Positions 17,701 to 24,541 of a stretch of 45,209 nt of DNA are shown in pieces (positions within the stretch are counted from its first letter, which is position 1; every line of letters begins with the position of its first letter). The stretch spans positions 1 to 45,209 of the forward strand of contig JASEHI010000013.1 in assembly GCA_030018695.1 (NCBI GenBank), given 5' to 3'. The stretch comes from Anaerolineales bacterium. Lineage in GTDB: Bacteria; Chloroflexota; Anaerolineae; Anaerolineales; Villigracilaceae. The notes beneath the pieces were generated by a model. The model ran no database searches and had not been told where the DNA came from. It was given only the letters and a program-made list of their open reading frames with translations. The translations under genes and the position numbers were made by a program.

Positions 17701-17849
17701 GCGGAGCTGCGTGGATTGACCCGGCCCAGTGCCAGGGTTGCGGCACATGTACCGGCGAATGTCCTTCCAGCGCCATCCAGTTGCTGCATTACACCGATGA
17801 ACAGATGATGCTGCGTTCCATCGGTGGGCTGGGTGCGTGGCAGCAATGA
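14706..17849 (+). CDS. hdrA: HdrA-like flavin/Fe-S electron-transfer protein (long two-flavin form)
   Basis: HdrA is the FAD-bearing hub of heterodisulfide-reductase-type complexes and the usual site of flavin-based electron bifurcation. The 1047-residue protein is a doubled HdrA. An N-terminal FAD loop (VVGGGIGGMRAA, ~18-29) comes first, then Cys-rich CVLC...GC, ferredoxin-like CTSCGLCAEACP (~130) and CDDCQECQKICP (~178). An HdrA N-domain-like GVFACTCGQTIS lies near 480, a second FAD loop (VIGGGVSGMTAA) near 620, and C-terminal 2x[4Fe-4S] motifs CVGCLTCTRTCP and CQGCGTCTGECP near 970-1015. It is followed by mvhD1 and has a close paralogue, hdrA2. There is no signal peptide, so it is cytoplasmic. 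Confidence 0.9.
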   Translation: MMQMAISQTIRAKPAAVLVVGGGIGGMRAALDLADAGLKVYLVEQTPCLGGRVAQLGFMFPQHDCVLCRGTPDHGYGCTRPSISPAYIQNNQHPNIQILTNTSIMDVEGEAGDFSVSLRQEPRYVSIARCTSCGLCAEACPVELPNEYQLGMTKRKAAYKIAARATPDAYCIDRGPYCDDCQECQKICPTKAINLDEQPRLLSVEVGAVILALGFQVYDATQLEELGYGRYPNVVQAMTYERLASRSGPTEGVVVRPSDKLTPKSIAWLQCIGSRDQQNTFCSSICCMYATKEAILAKQRLKDVNCSVFIMDERAFNKEYSAYFNKARNKHGIHYNRNRVSAIREDPATHDLILHYADPNGKLHEERFEMVVLATGLQPPESASQLSEILDIELNQYGFCQTDKFTPLQTSRPGVFVCGAFSSPKEIVETIIDASGAAAEVMRLLNDRLHTYPYTRVWPFLSDNGFPPERDVTGDKPKVGVFACTCGQTISDYLDLPALVSQAGQWPNVAVAEVIEYACFPEMLEYMRDRIQSEGLNRVVVAACSNRTHDSLFQRLVCQAGLNPYLLEVVNLREQCTRVHREQKEQANRKAQEMVRVAVGRVIAAQPVHKDKMPCVPTALVIGGGVSGMTAALAIADSGYDVHLVEREERLGGNLLDLYYVAEGYNPQRLLRDLVNRVCSHQRITTHIRTDVVRHAGHVGDFNSELQMHRPNGAVERFTVAHGVTIVATGARETREHALLILPGVITTRELEEKIIHHPEEIAALKDVVMIQCVRSEDSPDYCSRVCCTNTMKNAIRLKLFNPNCRVTVLYKNIVTYGFREEYYTEARRMGVVFTRYTDEQPPEVTFDHNFDRLVVRVRDLTMDKIVNLHADLVPLSMAIAPADGSEELARQLRVPLSSEGFYEEAQMKLRPMDFMREGIFLAGMAHYPKFIEESISHALAAAARALTLLSQESLWLGGVVAQVDPDKCVGCLTCTRTCPFQIPQVVQLDGRVGIGGLGGAAWIDPAQCQGCGTCTGECPSSAIQLLHYTDEQMMLRSIGGLGAWQQ

Positions 17850-17854
17850 ATTTA

Positions 17855-17952
17855 TTGTGTCATTGCGAGCCCCGTTCTTTGGGGCGAAGCAATCCCCTCG
17901 ACTGCTGGGAGATTGCTTCGGGCAAAGAACGCCCTCGCAACGACACAACGAG
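17855..17952 (+). repeat. TGTCATTGCGAG-type repeat between hdrA1 and mvhD1
   Basis: The tract has TGTCATTGCGAG...GAAGCAATC on the left and GATTGCTTC...CTCGCAACGACAC on the right, an imperfect inverted repeat about 95 bp long. Inside it are inverted GTTCTTTGGGGC / GCAAAGAAC stretches. This is the general style of dispersed 'CATTGCGAGC...GAAGCAATC' repeats in bacterial genomes. It is non-coding. Confidence 0.7.
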
Positions 17953-17958
17953 AGAACT

Positions 17959-18483
17959 ATGACAACATTACAACCTGAAAAAACCTTCGAACCCGAAATC
18001 ACCGCCTTCTACTGCGTCTACTGCGGCTACATGGCCGCGGATACCGCTGGCACGATGCAAGTGCAGTATCCGGCCAACGTCAAGTTCGTGCGCATGCCCT
18101 GCACCGGCAAGACGGACGTACGCTATCTGCTGGAGGCCTTCGAGCAGGGAGCGGACGGCGCATATATTGTGGCCTGTCCGATTGGCAACTGCCATCATGT
18201 GCGCGGCAATGAGCGCGGCCGCGCCCGGATGCAGCGCGCCAAGCAAATCCTGGACGAAATCGGTCTCGGTGGCGAGCGGCTGGATATGTTCTTCATGTCT
18301 GGCTCGCAGGCGCAGGCCTATGCCAGCGCGGCGCAGACAATGACAGAACGCGTGCGCAAACTCGGCCCGAATCCTTTGAAGGCGAAAGATGAAAGCAGAA
18401 AGATGAAAGATGAAATAAAAGCCTTGCCGGAAGAGGAAGAAGAGATTGAATTTCATGGCAGGACGCGGAGGAAGAAAGGATGA
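17959..18483 (+). CDS. mvhD: MvhD-like hydrogenase/Hdr iron-sulfur subunit (Cys form)
   Basis: MvhD carries a [2Fe-2S] cluster and links HdrA to an electron-donating enzyme. Conserved cysteines are C19, C22 (YCVYCGY), C48 (MPCTGK), C73 and C78 (ACPIGNCHH); the GPNPL box closes the conserved domain near residue 135. GAGAGAA precedes ATG 17959; any longer start would lie in the repeat. The tail after GPNPL (KAKDESRKMKDE...) is encoded by a GATGAAAG word repeat and is low-complexity, so it is probably not functional. It is paralogous to mvhD2, in which the residue matching C73 is a TGA codon. No hydrogenase gene is present nearby. 174 residues. Confidence 0.88.
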   Translation: MTTLQPEKTFEPEITAFYCVYCGYMAADTAGTMQVQYPANVKFVRMPCTGKTDVRYLLEAFEQGADGAYIVACPIGNCHHVRGNERGRARMQRAKQILDEIGLGGERLDMFFMSGSQAQAYASAAQTMTERVRKLGPNPLKAKDESRKMKDEIKALPEEEEEIEFHGRTRRKKG

Positions 18484-18622
18484 AGGCGGAAGGATGAAGG
18501 GTAAAAGTAGAAAGATGAAAGATGAAAGCGGAAAGAAGAAGGATAAAATGAGAACCCCAAAGGGTGATTCTTCATCTTTCATCTTTCATCCCTCATCCTT
18601 CATCCCTCATCCTTCATCCTTG
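18380..18622 (+). repeat. GATGAAAG-word inverted repeat at the mvhD1/hdrA2 junction
   Basis: On the left GATGAAAG, GGATGAAGG and GAAAGATGAAAG words repeat in tandem. After a loop around 18550-18575 come CTTTCATC, CCTTCATC and CCCTCATCC words, the reverse complement of the left arm. The left part codes the tail of MvhD1 and both arms are open in the hdrA2 frame. The same word recurs inside hdrA2 (19735-19858) and after mvhD2 (23708-23776). Confidence 0.8.
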
Positions 18623-21600
18623 CCCGTCGGCGCCGTGATGGTCGTCGGCGGTGGGATCGCGGGCATGCAATCAGCGCTCGACCTGGCCGAACAGGGCTTC
18701 AAGGTTTATCTCGTCGAACAGAAATCAGCCATTGGCGGACACATGGCTCAGTTGGACAAAACTTTCCCGACCAACGACTGTGCTATGTGCACCATTTCGC
18801 CGAAACTGGTCGAAACCGGTCGCCATCCGAACATTGACATTCTGACCGACACTGACGTGCTGGACGTGAAAGGCGCGGCGGGCGACTTTTCCGTGACTGT
18901 CGAGCGGCGGCCGCGTTATATTGACATGGCCAAATGTAATGCCTGCGGCGATTGCGTCAAGGTCTGTCCAGTCATCACACTCGATACTTTCAACGAAGGA
19001 TTGGCCTCGCGCCGTGCGTCCTTCAAACTCTATCCACAGGCAGTGCCGAATGCTTTTGCCATCGAGAAGCGCGGCATCGCCCCATGCCGGGACGCCTGTC
19101 CGGCGGGCCAGCGGGCGCAGGGCTACATTGCGCTTATCCGCGAAGGCCGCTGGGCGGACGCGCTGCGCGTCATCAAGATGGATAATCCCTTCCCTGGCAT
19201 CTGCGGGCGCATCTGCAATCATCGCTGTGAGACGGCTTGCAATCGGGAACAAGTGGACGAACCCATCAATATCCGCGCCCTCAAACGCTTCGTCACCGAT
19301 AAAATCTGCGCCGAGCCGCGCCAGCCGGTCGAGAGAGTCGAAATCAAGTATCCCGACAAGCCGGTTGCCATCATTGGCGCCGGGCCGTGCGGATTGACCG
19401 CCGCGCAAGACCTTATCCGTGAAGGCTATCCAGTCACGGTCTTCGAAGCCATGCCCGTCGCGGGCGGCATGTTACGCCTGGGCGTGCCGGAGTTCCGCTT
19501 ACCGGCTGAAATCATCGAGCGCGAAGTGGCCGATATCGTGGATTTGGGCATTGACCTGCGCCTGAATACGCCGGTCAGCAATCTGGATGACCTTTTCAAT
19601 GCAGGCTTTACCTCTGTGCTGATTGCCGTCGGCGCGCACGAAGGCGTGCGGCTGCCCATCCCTGGCGCGAACCTGGACGGGGTTATCATCAACACGCAGT
19701 TCCTGAAAGATGTGAGGCTGGGAAAATACGAAGCAAAGGATGAAAGCGGAAAGCTTGCCCTGAGCGAAGCCGAAGGGATGAAAGATGAAAAAATCAATAG
19801 TGACGATTCATCTTTCATCTTTCATCCTTCATCTTTGACCCCTCATCCTTCATCCTTAGGGAAGAATGTTCTTGTTCTCGGCGGCGGCAATGTTGCGATT
19901 GACGTGGCGCGCTCCGCCGTGCGCCTCGGCTGCAAGGTCACGATGGCCTGCCTGGAAAGCCGCGACGGGATGCCCGCCCATCCGTGGGAAGTGCAGGCCG
20001 CGCTGGACGAAGGCATCGAAATCCACAACGACCGCACATTCGAGCGGGTCGTGGATGATGGCAGTGGGCGCGCCGGCGGGGTGGAATGTCTGTCAGTCGC
20101 CTCATTCGGCTTCGATGAGGCCGGCCGGCTCTCGGTCGAGAAAGTACCGGATTCCAATCACGTCATTCCGTGCGATACGGTCATCTTCTCGGTCGGGCAG
20201 CGCGCCGGCCTGGCCTTCATCCCCGACGACGCCGGAGTCGGCCTGACGACCAAGAAAACGATTGCCATCAATCCGAATACTTTCGCTGCCACGCGGCCAG
20301 GGGTCTTCGCGGCCGGCGATAGCGTCTCTGGCACATCGTTCGTCATCGAGGCGGTGGACAGCGGGCACAAAGCCGCTGAGTCCATCTTGCGCTATTTGCA
20401 GGGCGAGGCGCTGGAACGCCCGCCGAAACCGGAAATGCCGGTGGTCAAACTGGAGCGGCAGGAACTGGATGAGCGCCTGGCGCGCGGCGAAATAAAGAAA
20501 CAGCCGCGTGTGCCGCTGCCCGAAATACCGGTCGAAGAGCGCATCAGCAATTTTAGCGAGGTCGAGGGCGGCTACGACGACGAATCTGCCCAGCGCGAGG
20601 CAGAGCGCTGTCTGGCCTGTGGCGTCTGCTCGGAGTGCATGTCATGTACATTTGCGTGTGGAGTAAATGCCATTGACCACGATATGGCGGGTGGGCAGGC
20701 GACGCTCAATGTCGGCGCGGTCATCCTTGCGCCCGGTTACCAGATTTACCAAGCCGAACTATCGGAAGAATTCGGCTACGGGCGCTACCCGAATGTGATC
20801 AACGCGCTGCAATTCGAGCGTCTGCTCTCGGCCTCTGGCCCGACCATGGGACACGTTCATCGCCCATCCGACGACGAGACGCCGAAGAAAATCGCCTTTT
20901 TGCAGTGCATCGGCAGCCGCGACCAGAGCCACGATTACTGCTCGGCAGTCTGCTGCATGTATGCCACCAAAGAGGCGGTCATCGCCAAGGAGCACCAGCC
21001 CGGTCTGGATGTGCACGTCTTCATGATGGATATGCGCGCCTTCTCCAAGGGCTACCTGGCCTACTTCGAGCGCGCCAAAGAACGCTACGGTGTGCAGTAT
21101 CATCGCAACCGCGTCAGTATGATCCGCGAAGACCCTGCAACGCGCAACCTCATCCTGCAATATTCAACTGACGACCCCTCACTCATCACTCCTCACTCCT
21201 CACTCGTCACGGAAGAATTCGACCTCGTTGTTCTCTCTGTTGGCATGGAAATCTCCGCATCCGTTCGCGCCCTTGGCCGCCGTCTCGGCGTCGAACTGGA
21301 CAAGTATGGATTTTGCCATACTGTCGCATTTAACCCGCTGGAAACTTCGCGGCCCGGAATCTACGCCGTCGGCCCGTTCCGCGAGCCGAAGGACATCCCC
21401 GAATCGGTCGTCGAGGGCAGCGGCGCGGCCGCTTCTGCGGCGGCAATTCTCAGTCCGGCGCGCTTCTCGCTGACGGTCGAGCGAGAATATCCGCCGGAAC
21501 GGGATGTGAGCGGCGAATCGCCGCGCGTCGGCGTCTTCATCTGCTCCTGCGGCTCGAACATCGGCGGTTTCGTGGATGTGGCGGCTGTAACCGAGTATGC

Positions 21601-23302
21601 CTCGAAATTGCCGTACGTCGCCCACGCCGCGTCCAACCTGTACACCTGTTCGCAGGACAGCATCCAGCTCATCACCGAGCAGGTGCTGGAACACAACTTG
21701 AACCGCGTGGTGGTGGCGAGTTGCACGCCGCTGACGCACCAGCCGCTCTTCCAGGATAGCATCCGCATGGCGGGGTTGAACCCGTACCTGTTCGAGATGG
21801 CGAACATCCGCAACCAGTGCTCGTGGGTGCATTCGAATGACAAGGATGCGGCCACGGCCAAATCCAGTGATTTGGTACGCGCCGGAGTGGCGCGTGCCGC
21901 GTTGCTCGAAGCGCTGCACACCATTGACGTGCCGGTGCAGCGAACTGCGCTGGTGGTCGGCGGCGGGGCGGCTGGAATGACCGCCGCGCTCTCGCTGGCC
22001 GAGCAGGGCTTCCCGGTGCATCTGGTCGAGAAGGAGGCCGAACTCGGCGGTAATTTGCGCAAGGTATTTACCAGTTCAGGAGGCAAAGACCCGCAGGAAA
22101 CTTTGCAGCAACTCATCCAGCAAGTGAACCAGACTGCGGCGATAACTTTGCACATGCAAAGTAAAGTCGTGGCGACCAGCGGCTTCATGGGCAATTTCGC
22201 CTCCACGCTGCAATATCCCGATGGCCGTCGCCGCGAAATCCAGCACGGCGTGACTATCCTGGCAACGGGCGCTCAGGAGTATCGTGGGCCGGAGTATGGT
22301 TATGGCGCTGACCCACGCATCGTTACGCAACAAGAAGTTGAGGCTATCTTGGCTGGGAATCGGGAAATTGGTAAATTGGTAAATTGGGACGATCAATCTG
22401 CCAAGTCCCAAGTTGCTAATTCCCAATCTACCAATCTACCGTCCTCCATCGTCATGATCCAATGCGTTGGGCCGGCGGAAAAATTCTGCTCGCGCATCTG
22501 CTGCACGGTGGCATTGAAGAACGCGTTGCGGCTGAAAAAACTCAATCCGAAAGCCGAAGTCGTCATCCTTTATCACGATATCCGCACCTATGGATTCAAA
22601 GAACGCCTCTATACCGAAGCGCGTGAAAAAGGCGTCATTTTCATTCGCTACGACTTCGACAAGAAGCCGGAAGTGCAAGTCGCGCAACCCCTATCTCCTA
22701 ACTCGCAACCTCCTATCTCGGTAAGAGTCTGGGAACCCGTTTTACACCAGGAACTCACACTCCATCCCGATATGCTGGTTCTCTCCATGCCGGTCGTGCC
22801 GCAGGATGACGTGCATGAAATGGCTGCCCGCTTCAAGGTCCCGACCGACACGGATGGCTTCTTCCTCGAGGCGCATGTCAAATTGCGCCCGGTGGATTTT
22901 GCCTCGGACGGCATCTTCATGGCTGGCATGGCGCATTACCCCAAACTGCTGGATGAGAGCATGATCCAGGCGCAGGCGGCCGCGGCGCGGGCGGCGCGTA
23001 TCCTCAGCCGCGAAACCTTGACCGCGGGCGGGCGCGTGGCGGTGGTGGACGCGAACAAATGCACTGGCTGCCTGACTTGCGTGCGCATCTGCCCGTTCAG
23101 CGTGCCGAAAATCCGCGCCGACATGACCGGCGTGGGCGGCATCATCGGCGCGGCCTACATCGAGACAGCGGTCTGTCAGGGCTGCGGCTCGTGCGCCTCC
23201 GAGTGCCCGGCGCGCGCCATTCAACTGATGCACTACACCGATGTGCAGATGGTCGCCAAGGTCGGCGCGCTGCTCAAGCCGGAACTCATCGAGGTGCGGT
23301 GA
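18446..23302 (+). CDS. hdrA: Giant HdrA with inserted GltD/NfnB-like NAD(P)H domain
   Basis: A 1618-residue cytoplasmic hub. HdrA FAD loop (VVGGGIAGMQSA, ~66); CAMCTISPKL; ferredoxin motif CNACGDCVKVCP (~168). Residues ~210-700 are a GltD/NfnB-like module: CRDACPAGQ, CGRICNHRCETAC, FAD loop IIGAGPCGLTAA, NAD(P) loop VLGGGNVAIDVA, GVFAAGDSVSG. The HdrA body then resumes: CLACGVCSECMSCTFAC, GVFICSCGSNIGG (~1026), second FAD loop (VVGGGAAGMTAA, ~1170) and two C-terminal [4Fe-4S] motifs (CTGCLTCVRICP, CQGCGSCASECP). It may couple NAD(P)H to ferredoxin and MetFV. The start is uncertain: the first ~55 codons are a word repeat, and a start near 18547-18640 is equally possible. At least four in-frame repeat insertions are absent from hdrA1. 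The stop overlaps the mvhD2 ATG by one base. Confidence 0.88.
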   Translation: MNFMAGRGGRKDEGGRMKGKSRKMKDESGKKKDKMRTPKGDSSSFIFHPSSFIPHPSSLPVGAVMVVGGGIAGMQSALDLAEQGFKVYLVEQKSAIGGHMAQLDKTFPTNDCAMCTISPKLVETGRHPNIDILTDTDVLDVKGAAGDFSVTVERRPRYIDMAKCNACGDCVKVCPVITLDTFNEGLASRRASFKLYPQAVPNAFAIEKRGIAPCRDACPAGQRAQGYIALIREGRWADALRVIKMDNPFPGICGRICNHRCETACNREQVDEPINIRALKRFVTDKICAEPRQPVERVEIKYPDKPVAIIGAGPCGLTAAQDLIREGYPVTVFEAMPVAGGMLRLGVPEFRLPAEIIEREVADIVDLGIDLRLNTPVSNLDDLFNAGFTSVLIAVGAHEGVRLPIPGANLDGVIINTQFLKDVRLGKYEAKDESGKLALSEAEGMKDEKINSDDSSFIFHPSSLTPHPSSLGKNVLVLGGGNVAIDVARSAVRLGCKVTMACLESRDGMPAHPWEVQAALDEGIEIHNDRTFERVVDDGSGRAGGVECLSVASFGFDEAGRLSVEKVPDSNHVIPCDTVIFSVGQRAGLAFIPDDAGVGLTTKKTIAINPNTFAATRPGVFAAGDSVSGTSFVIEAVDSGHKAAESILRYLQGEALERPPKPEMPVVKLERQELDERLARGEIKKQPRVPLPEIPVEERISNFSEVEGGYDDESAQREAERCLACGVCSECMSCTFACGVNAIDHDMAGGQATLNVGAVILAPGYQIYQAELSEEFGYGRYPNVINALQFERLLSASGPTMGHVHRPSDDETPKKIAFLQCIGSRDQSHDYCSAVCCMYATKEAVIAKEHQPGLDVHVFMMDMRAFSKGYLAYFERAKERYGVQYHRNRVSMIREDPATRNLILQYSTDDPSLITPHSSLVTEEFDLVVLSVGMEISASVRALGRRLGVELDKYGFCHTVAFNPLETSRPGIYAVGPFREPKDIPESVVEGSGAAASAAAILSPARFSLTVEREYPPERDVSGESPRVGVFICSCGSNIGGFVDVAAVTEYASKLPYVAHAASNLYTCSQDSIQLITEQVLEHNLNRVVVASCTPLTHQPLFQDSIRMAGLNPYLFEMANIRNQCSWVHSNDKDAATAKSSDLVRAGVARAALLEALHTIDVPVQRTALVVGGGAAGMTAALSLAEQGFPVHLVEKEAELGGNLRKVFTSSGGKDPQETLQQLIQQVNQTAAITLHMQSKVVATSGFMGNFASTLQYPDGRRREIQHGVTILATGAQEYRGPEYGYGADPRIVTQQEVEAILAGNREIGKLVNWDDQSAKSQVANSQSTNLPSSIVMIQCVGPAEKFCSRICCTVALKNALRLKKLNPKAEVVILYHDIRTYGFKERLYTEAREKGVIFIRYDFDKKPEVQVAQPLSPNSQPPISVRVWEPVLHQELTLHPDMLVLSMPVVPQDDVHEMAARFKVPTDTDGFFLEAHVKLRPVDFASDGIFMAGMAHYPKLLDESMIQAQAAAARAARILSRETLTAGGRVAVVDANKCTGCLTCVRICPFSVPKIRADMTGVGGIIGAAYIETAVCQGCGSCASECPARAIQLMHYTDVQMVAKVGALLKPELIEVR
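19735..19858 (+). repeat. In-frame GATGAAAG/CTTTCATC repeat inside hdrA2
   Basis: About 124 bp split the GltD-like module just before its NAD(P) loop. The left arm has GGATGAAAG and GATGAAAG words, the right arm CTTTCATCTTTCATCC words, with a nested CCCTGAGCGAAGCCGAAGGG segment. It adds about 41 low-complexity residues (SSFIFHPSSL-type) without breaking the frame. Confidence 0.8.
21175..21210 (+). repeat. In-frame CACTCCTCACTC-word repeat inside hdrA2
   Basis: Tandem CCTCACTC / ATCACTCC words add a short Ser/Thr/His/Pro-rich stretch between ILQYS and EEFDLVVLSVG. The corresponding place in hdrA1 has the ordinary linker ADPNGKLHEER. Confidence 0.6.
22352..22440 (+). repeat. In-frame GGTAAATTGG-word inverted repeat inside hdrA2
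   Basis: GGGAAATTGGTAAATTGGTA words are followed by CCCAAGTTGCTAATTCCCAATCTACC words, an imperfect inverted pair. The frame is kept, adding about 20-25 residues just before the VMIQCVGP motif that is shared with hdrA1. Confidence 0.7.
22684..22720 (+). repeat. In-frame CAACC-TCCTATCTC-word repeat inside hdrA2
   Basis: Two copies of a CAACCxCCTATCTC-like word, separated by CTAACTCG, sit between PEVQVA and ISVRVWEP. They add a short Pro/Ser stretch at a variable linker relative to hdrA1. Confidence 0.5.
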
Positions 23303-23724
23303 TGAGCGGCGACCTTCAAATTGTGGCCTACTGCTGCCAGCACTGCGCTTACGCCGCCGCTGATTTGGCCGGCGGCCTGCGGATGCAGTATCCGCCTGCG
23401 GTGCGCGTGGTCATGCTGCCCTGCACCGGCAAACTGGATGCGCTGTTGGTGCTGCAAGCCTTCGAGGATGGTGCAGACGGCGTGATGGTGGCGGGCTGAC
23501 TGCCCGGCGACTGTCATTACCTGGAAGGTAATGCGAATGCAAAACGCCGGGTGGAATACCTGCAATTTTTGCTAAAAGAAATTGGTCTGGAGACGGAACG
23601 GGTGCGCATGTTCAACCTGTCGGCTGCCATGGCCGGGCATTTTGTGGAAATAACGAAAGAAATGACAGAGAAGATTATGGAGTTTGGACCGAATCCGCTG
23701 CGCGAAACAAAGGATGAAAGATGA
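23302..23724 (+). CDS. mvhD: MvhD-like iron-sulfur subunit, predicted selenoprotein (TGA = Sec at codon 66)
   Basis: The ATG overlaps the hdrA2 stop (TGATG). Reading through the in-frame TGA at 23497-23499 gives a 140-residue MvhD ending in GPNPLRETKDER. The conserved Cys pattern of mvhD1 is kept: C12, C15, C41 (LPCTGK) and C71. The TGA (codon 66) aligns exactly with C73 of mvhD1: there ACPIGNCHH, here G-U-LPGDCHY. Sequence on both sides of the TGA remains highly conserved, which argues against a decayed gene. A hairpin matching bacterial SECIS geometry follows at once (separate entry). Selenocysteine at such a position is known in VhuD of Sec-using methanogens and in related proteins of some sulfate reducers. 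It probably connects HdrA2 to an electron donor. A recent nonsense mutation is the alternative. Confidence 0.8.
23497..23551 (+). promoter_or_regulatory. Putative bacterial SECIS element in mvhD2
   Basis: Directly 3' of the TGA, an outer 7-bp stem CCCGGCG (23503-23509) / CGCCGGG (23545-23551) encloses an inner perfect 7-bp stem CATTACC (23515-23521) / GGTAATG (23527-23533). The loop is TGGAA. The apical stem starts 15 bases after the TGA and the loop 22 bases after it, close to the E. coli fdhF element. The loop contains the expected G residues, where SelB would bind. Confidence 0.7.
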
Positions 23725-23776
23725 AGGAAATAAAATCATCTTTTTTTCATCCTTCATCCTTCCGTCCTCATCCTTA
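23708..23776 (+). repeat. GATGAAAG/CTTTCATC inverted repeat over the mvhD2 stop codon
   Basis: AAGGATGAAAGATGAAGG on the left and TTCATCCTTCATCCTTCC on the right flank a T-rich loop. The last codons and stop of mvhD2 lie in the left arm, as the tail of mvhD1 does in its own copy. The stem plus the T7 run (23743-23749) might also terminate or stabilise the message. Confidence 0.7.
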
Positions 23777-23790
23777 ACCGGAGGTGTATC

Positions 23791-24471
23791 ATGATTGTTG
23801 CAGAACAGAAAACGTTGGAAGAAATCAAAACTCTCGTCGGCAGCGCCAAGAACGTGCTCGTTGCCGGGTGCGGGACGTGCGTCACGGTCTGTTTCGCGGG
23901 CGGGTCGCGCGAGGCGGCCATCGTTGCCGCGGAACTTCGCATGGCCTCCAAACTCGCTGGTGATGCCAAAGCAGTCGCAGATGTAACCGTCCAGCGTCAA
24001 TGCGAATGGGAGTACCTCGATGAGATTGCCGAGCAAGTCGGCAAAGTGGATGTGGTGCTTTCGCTCGGCTGCGGCATCGGCGTGCAGGCCATCGCAGAAC
24101 ACTTCCCGAATGCCTGGGTGGTGCCTGGCCTGAACACAAAGTTCATGGGCCTGCCCACCGAACAGGGTGTCTGGGCGGAACGCTGCGCGGCGTGTGGCGA
24201 CTGCATCCTTGGTCTGACCGGCGGTGTCTGTCCGATTGCGCGCTGCTCCAAGTCGCTGCTCAACGGCCCCTGCGGCGGCTCGCTGGATGGGCATTGCGAA
24301 ATCAACTCCGATGTGTCCTGCGCCTGGCAGTTGATTTACGACCGCCTGACCAGCATGGACAAACTGGAAGTTCTGATGGACATCCAGCCGCCCAAGAACT
24401 GGAAAACGTCCCGCGACGGCGGCCCGCGCAAGATTGTGCGCGAAGATTTGAGATTAGGCAAGGAAGAATAA
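23791..24471 (+). CDS. metV: MetV, zinc/Fe-S partner of methylene-tetrahydrofolate reductase
   Basis: MetV (methylene-THF reductase C-terminal-domain family) forms a complex with MetF and connects it to Hdr-type electron carriers in acetogens. The 226-residue product has the N-terminal GCGTCVTVCFAGGSRE motif, a Rossmann-like core ending in LSLGCGIGVQ, and a Cys-rich C-terminus (CAACGDCIL, CPIARCSKSLLNGPCGG, GHCEI) that binds metal clusters. An ACCGGAGG ribosome site lies 7 bases before the ATG. It is followed by metF, the expected partner, across an ACGTAAA-word repeat gap. Confidence 0.93.
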   Translation: MIVAEQKTLEEIKTLVGSAKNVLVAGCGTCVTVCFAGGSREAAIVAAELRMASKLAGDAKAVADVTVQRQCEWEYLDEIAEQVGKVDVVLSLGCGIGVQAIAEHFPNAWVVPGLNTKFMGLPTEQGVWAERCAACGDCILGLTGGVCPIARCSKSLLNGPCGGSLDGHCEINSDVSCAWQLIYDRLTSMDKLEVLMDIQPPKNWKTSRDGGPRKIVREDLRLGKEE

Positions 24472-24535
24472 ACGTAAAAAGCAAAACGTAAAGCGTGATT
24501 ACGTTTTACTCATTACGTTTTACAGGTACGGAGGA
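24472..24535 (+). repeat. ACGTAAA-word inverted repeat between metV and metF
   Basis: AACGTAAAAAGCAAAACGTAAAGCGT on the left (about two dozen bases) is mirrored by ACGTTTTACTCATTACGTTTTAC on the right. The word and design are those of the tracts at 10404 and 11030. The metF ribosome site (CGGAGG) follows directly. Confidence 0.75.
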
Positions 24536-24541
24536 ACAACT

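Noticed and set aside
23302-23499. mvhD2 as a short 65-residue gene or a pseudogene ending at the TGA
   Set aside because: Conservation continues after the TGA in the same frame to a proper end, the TGA replaces a conserved Cys, and a SECIS-like hairpin follows. A nonsense mutation remains the fallback explanation.
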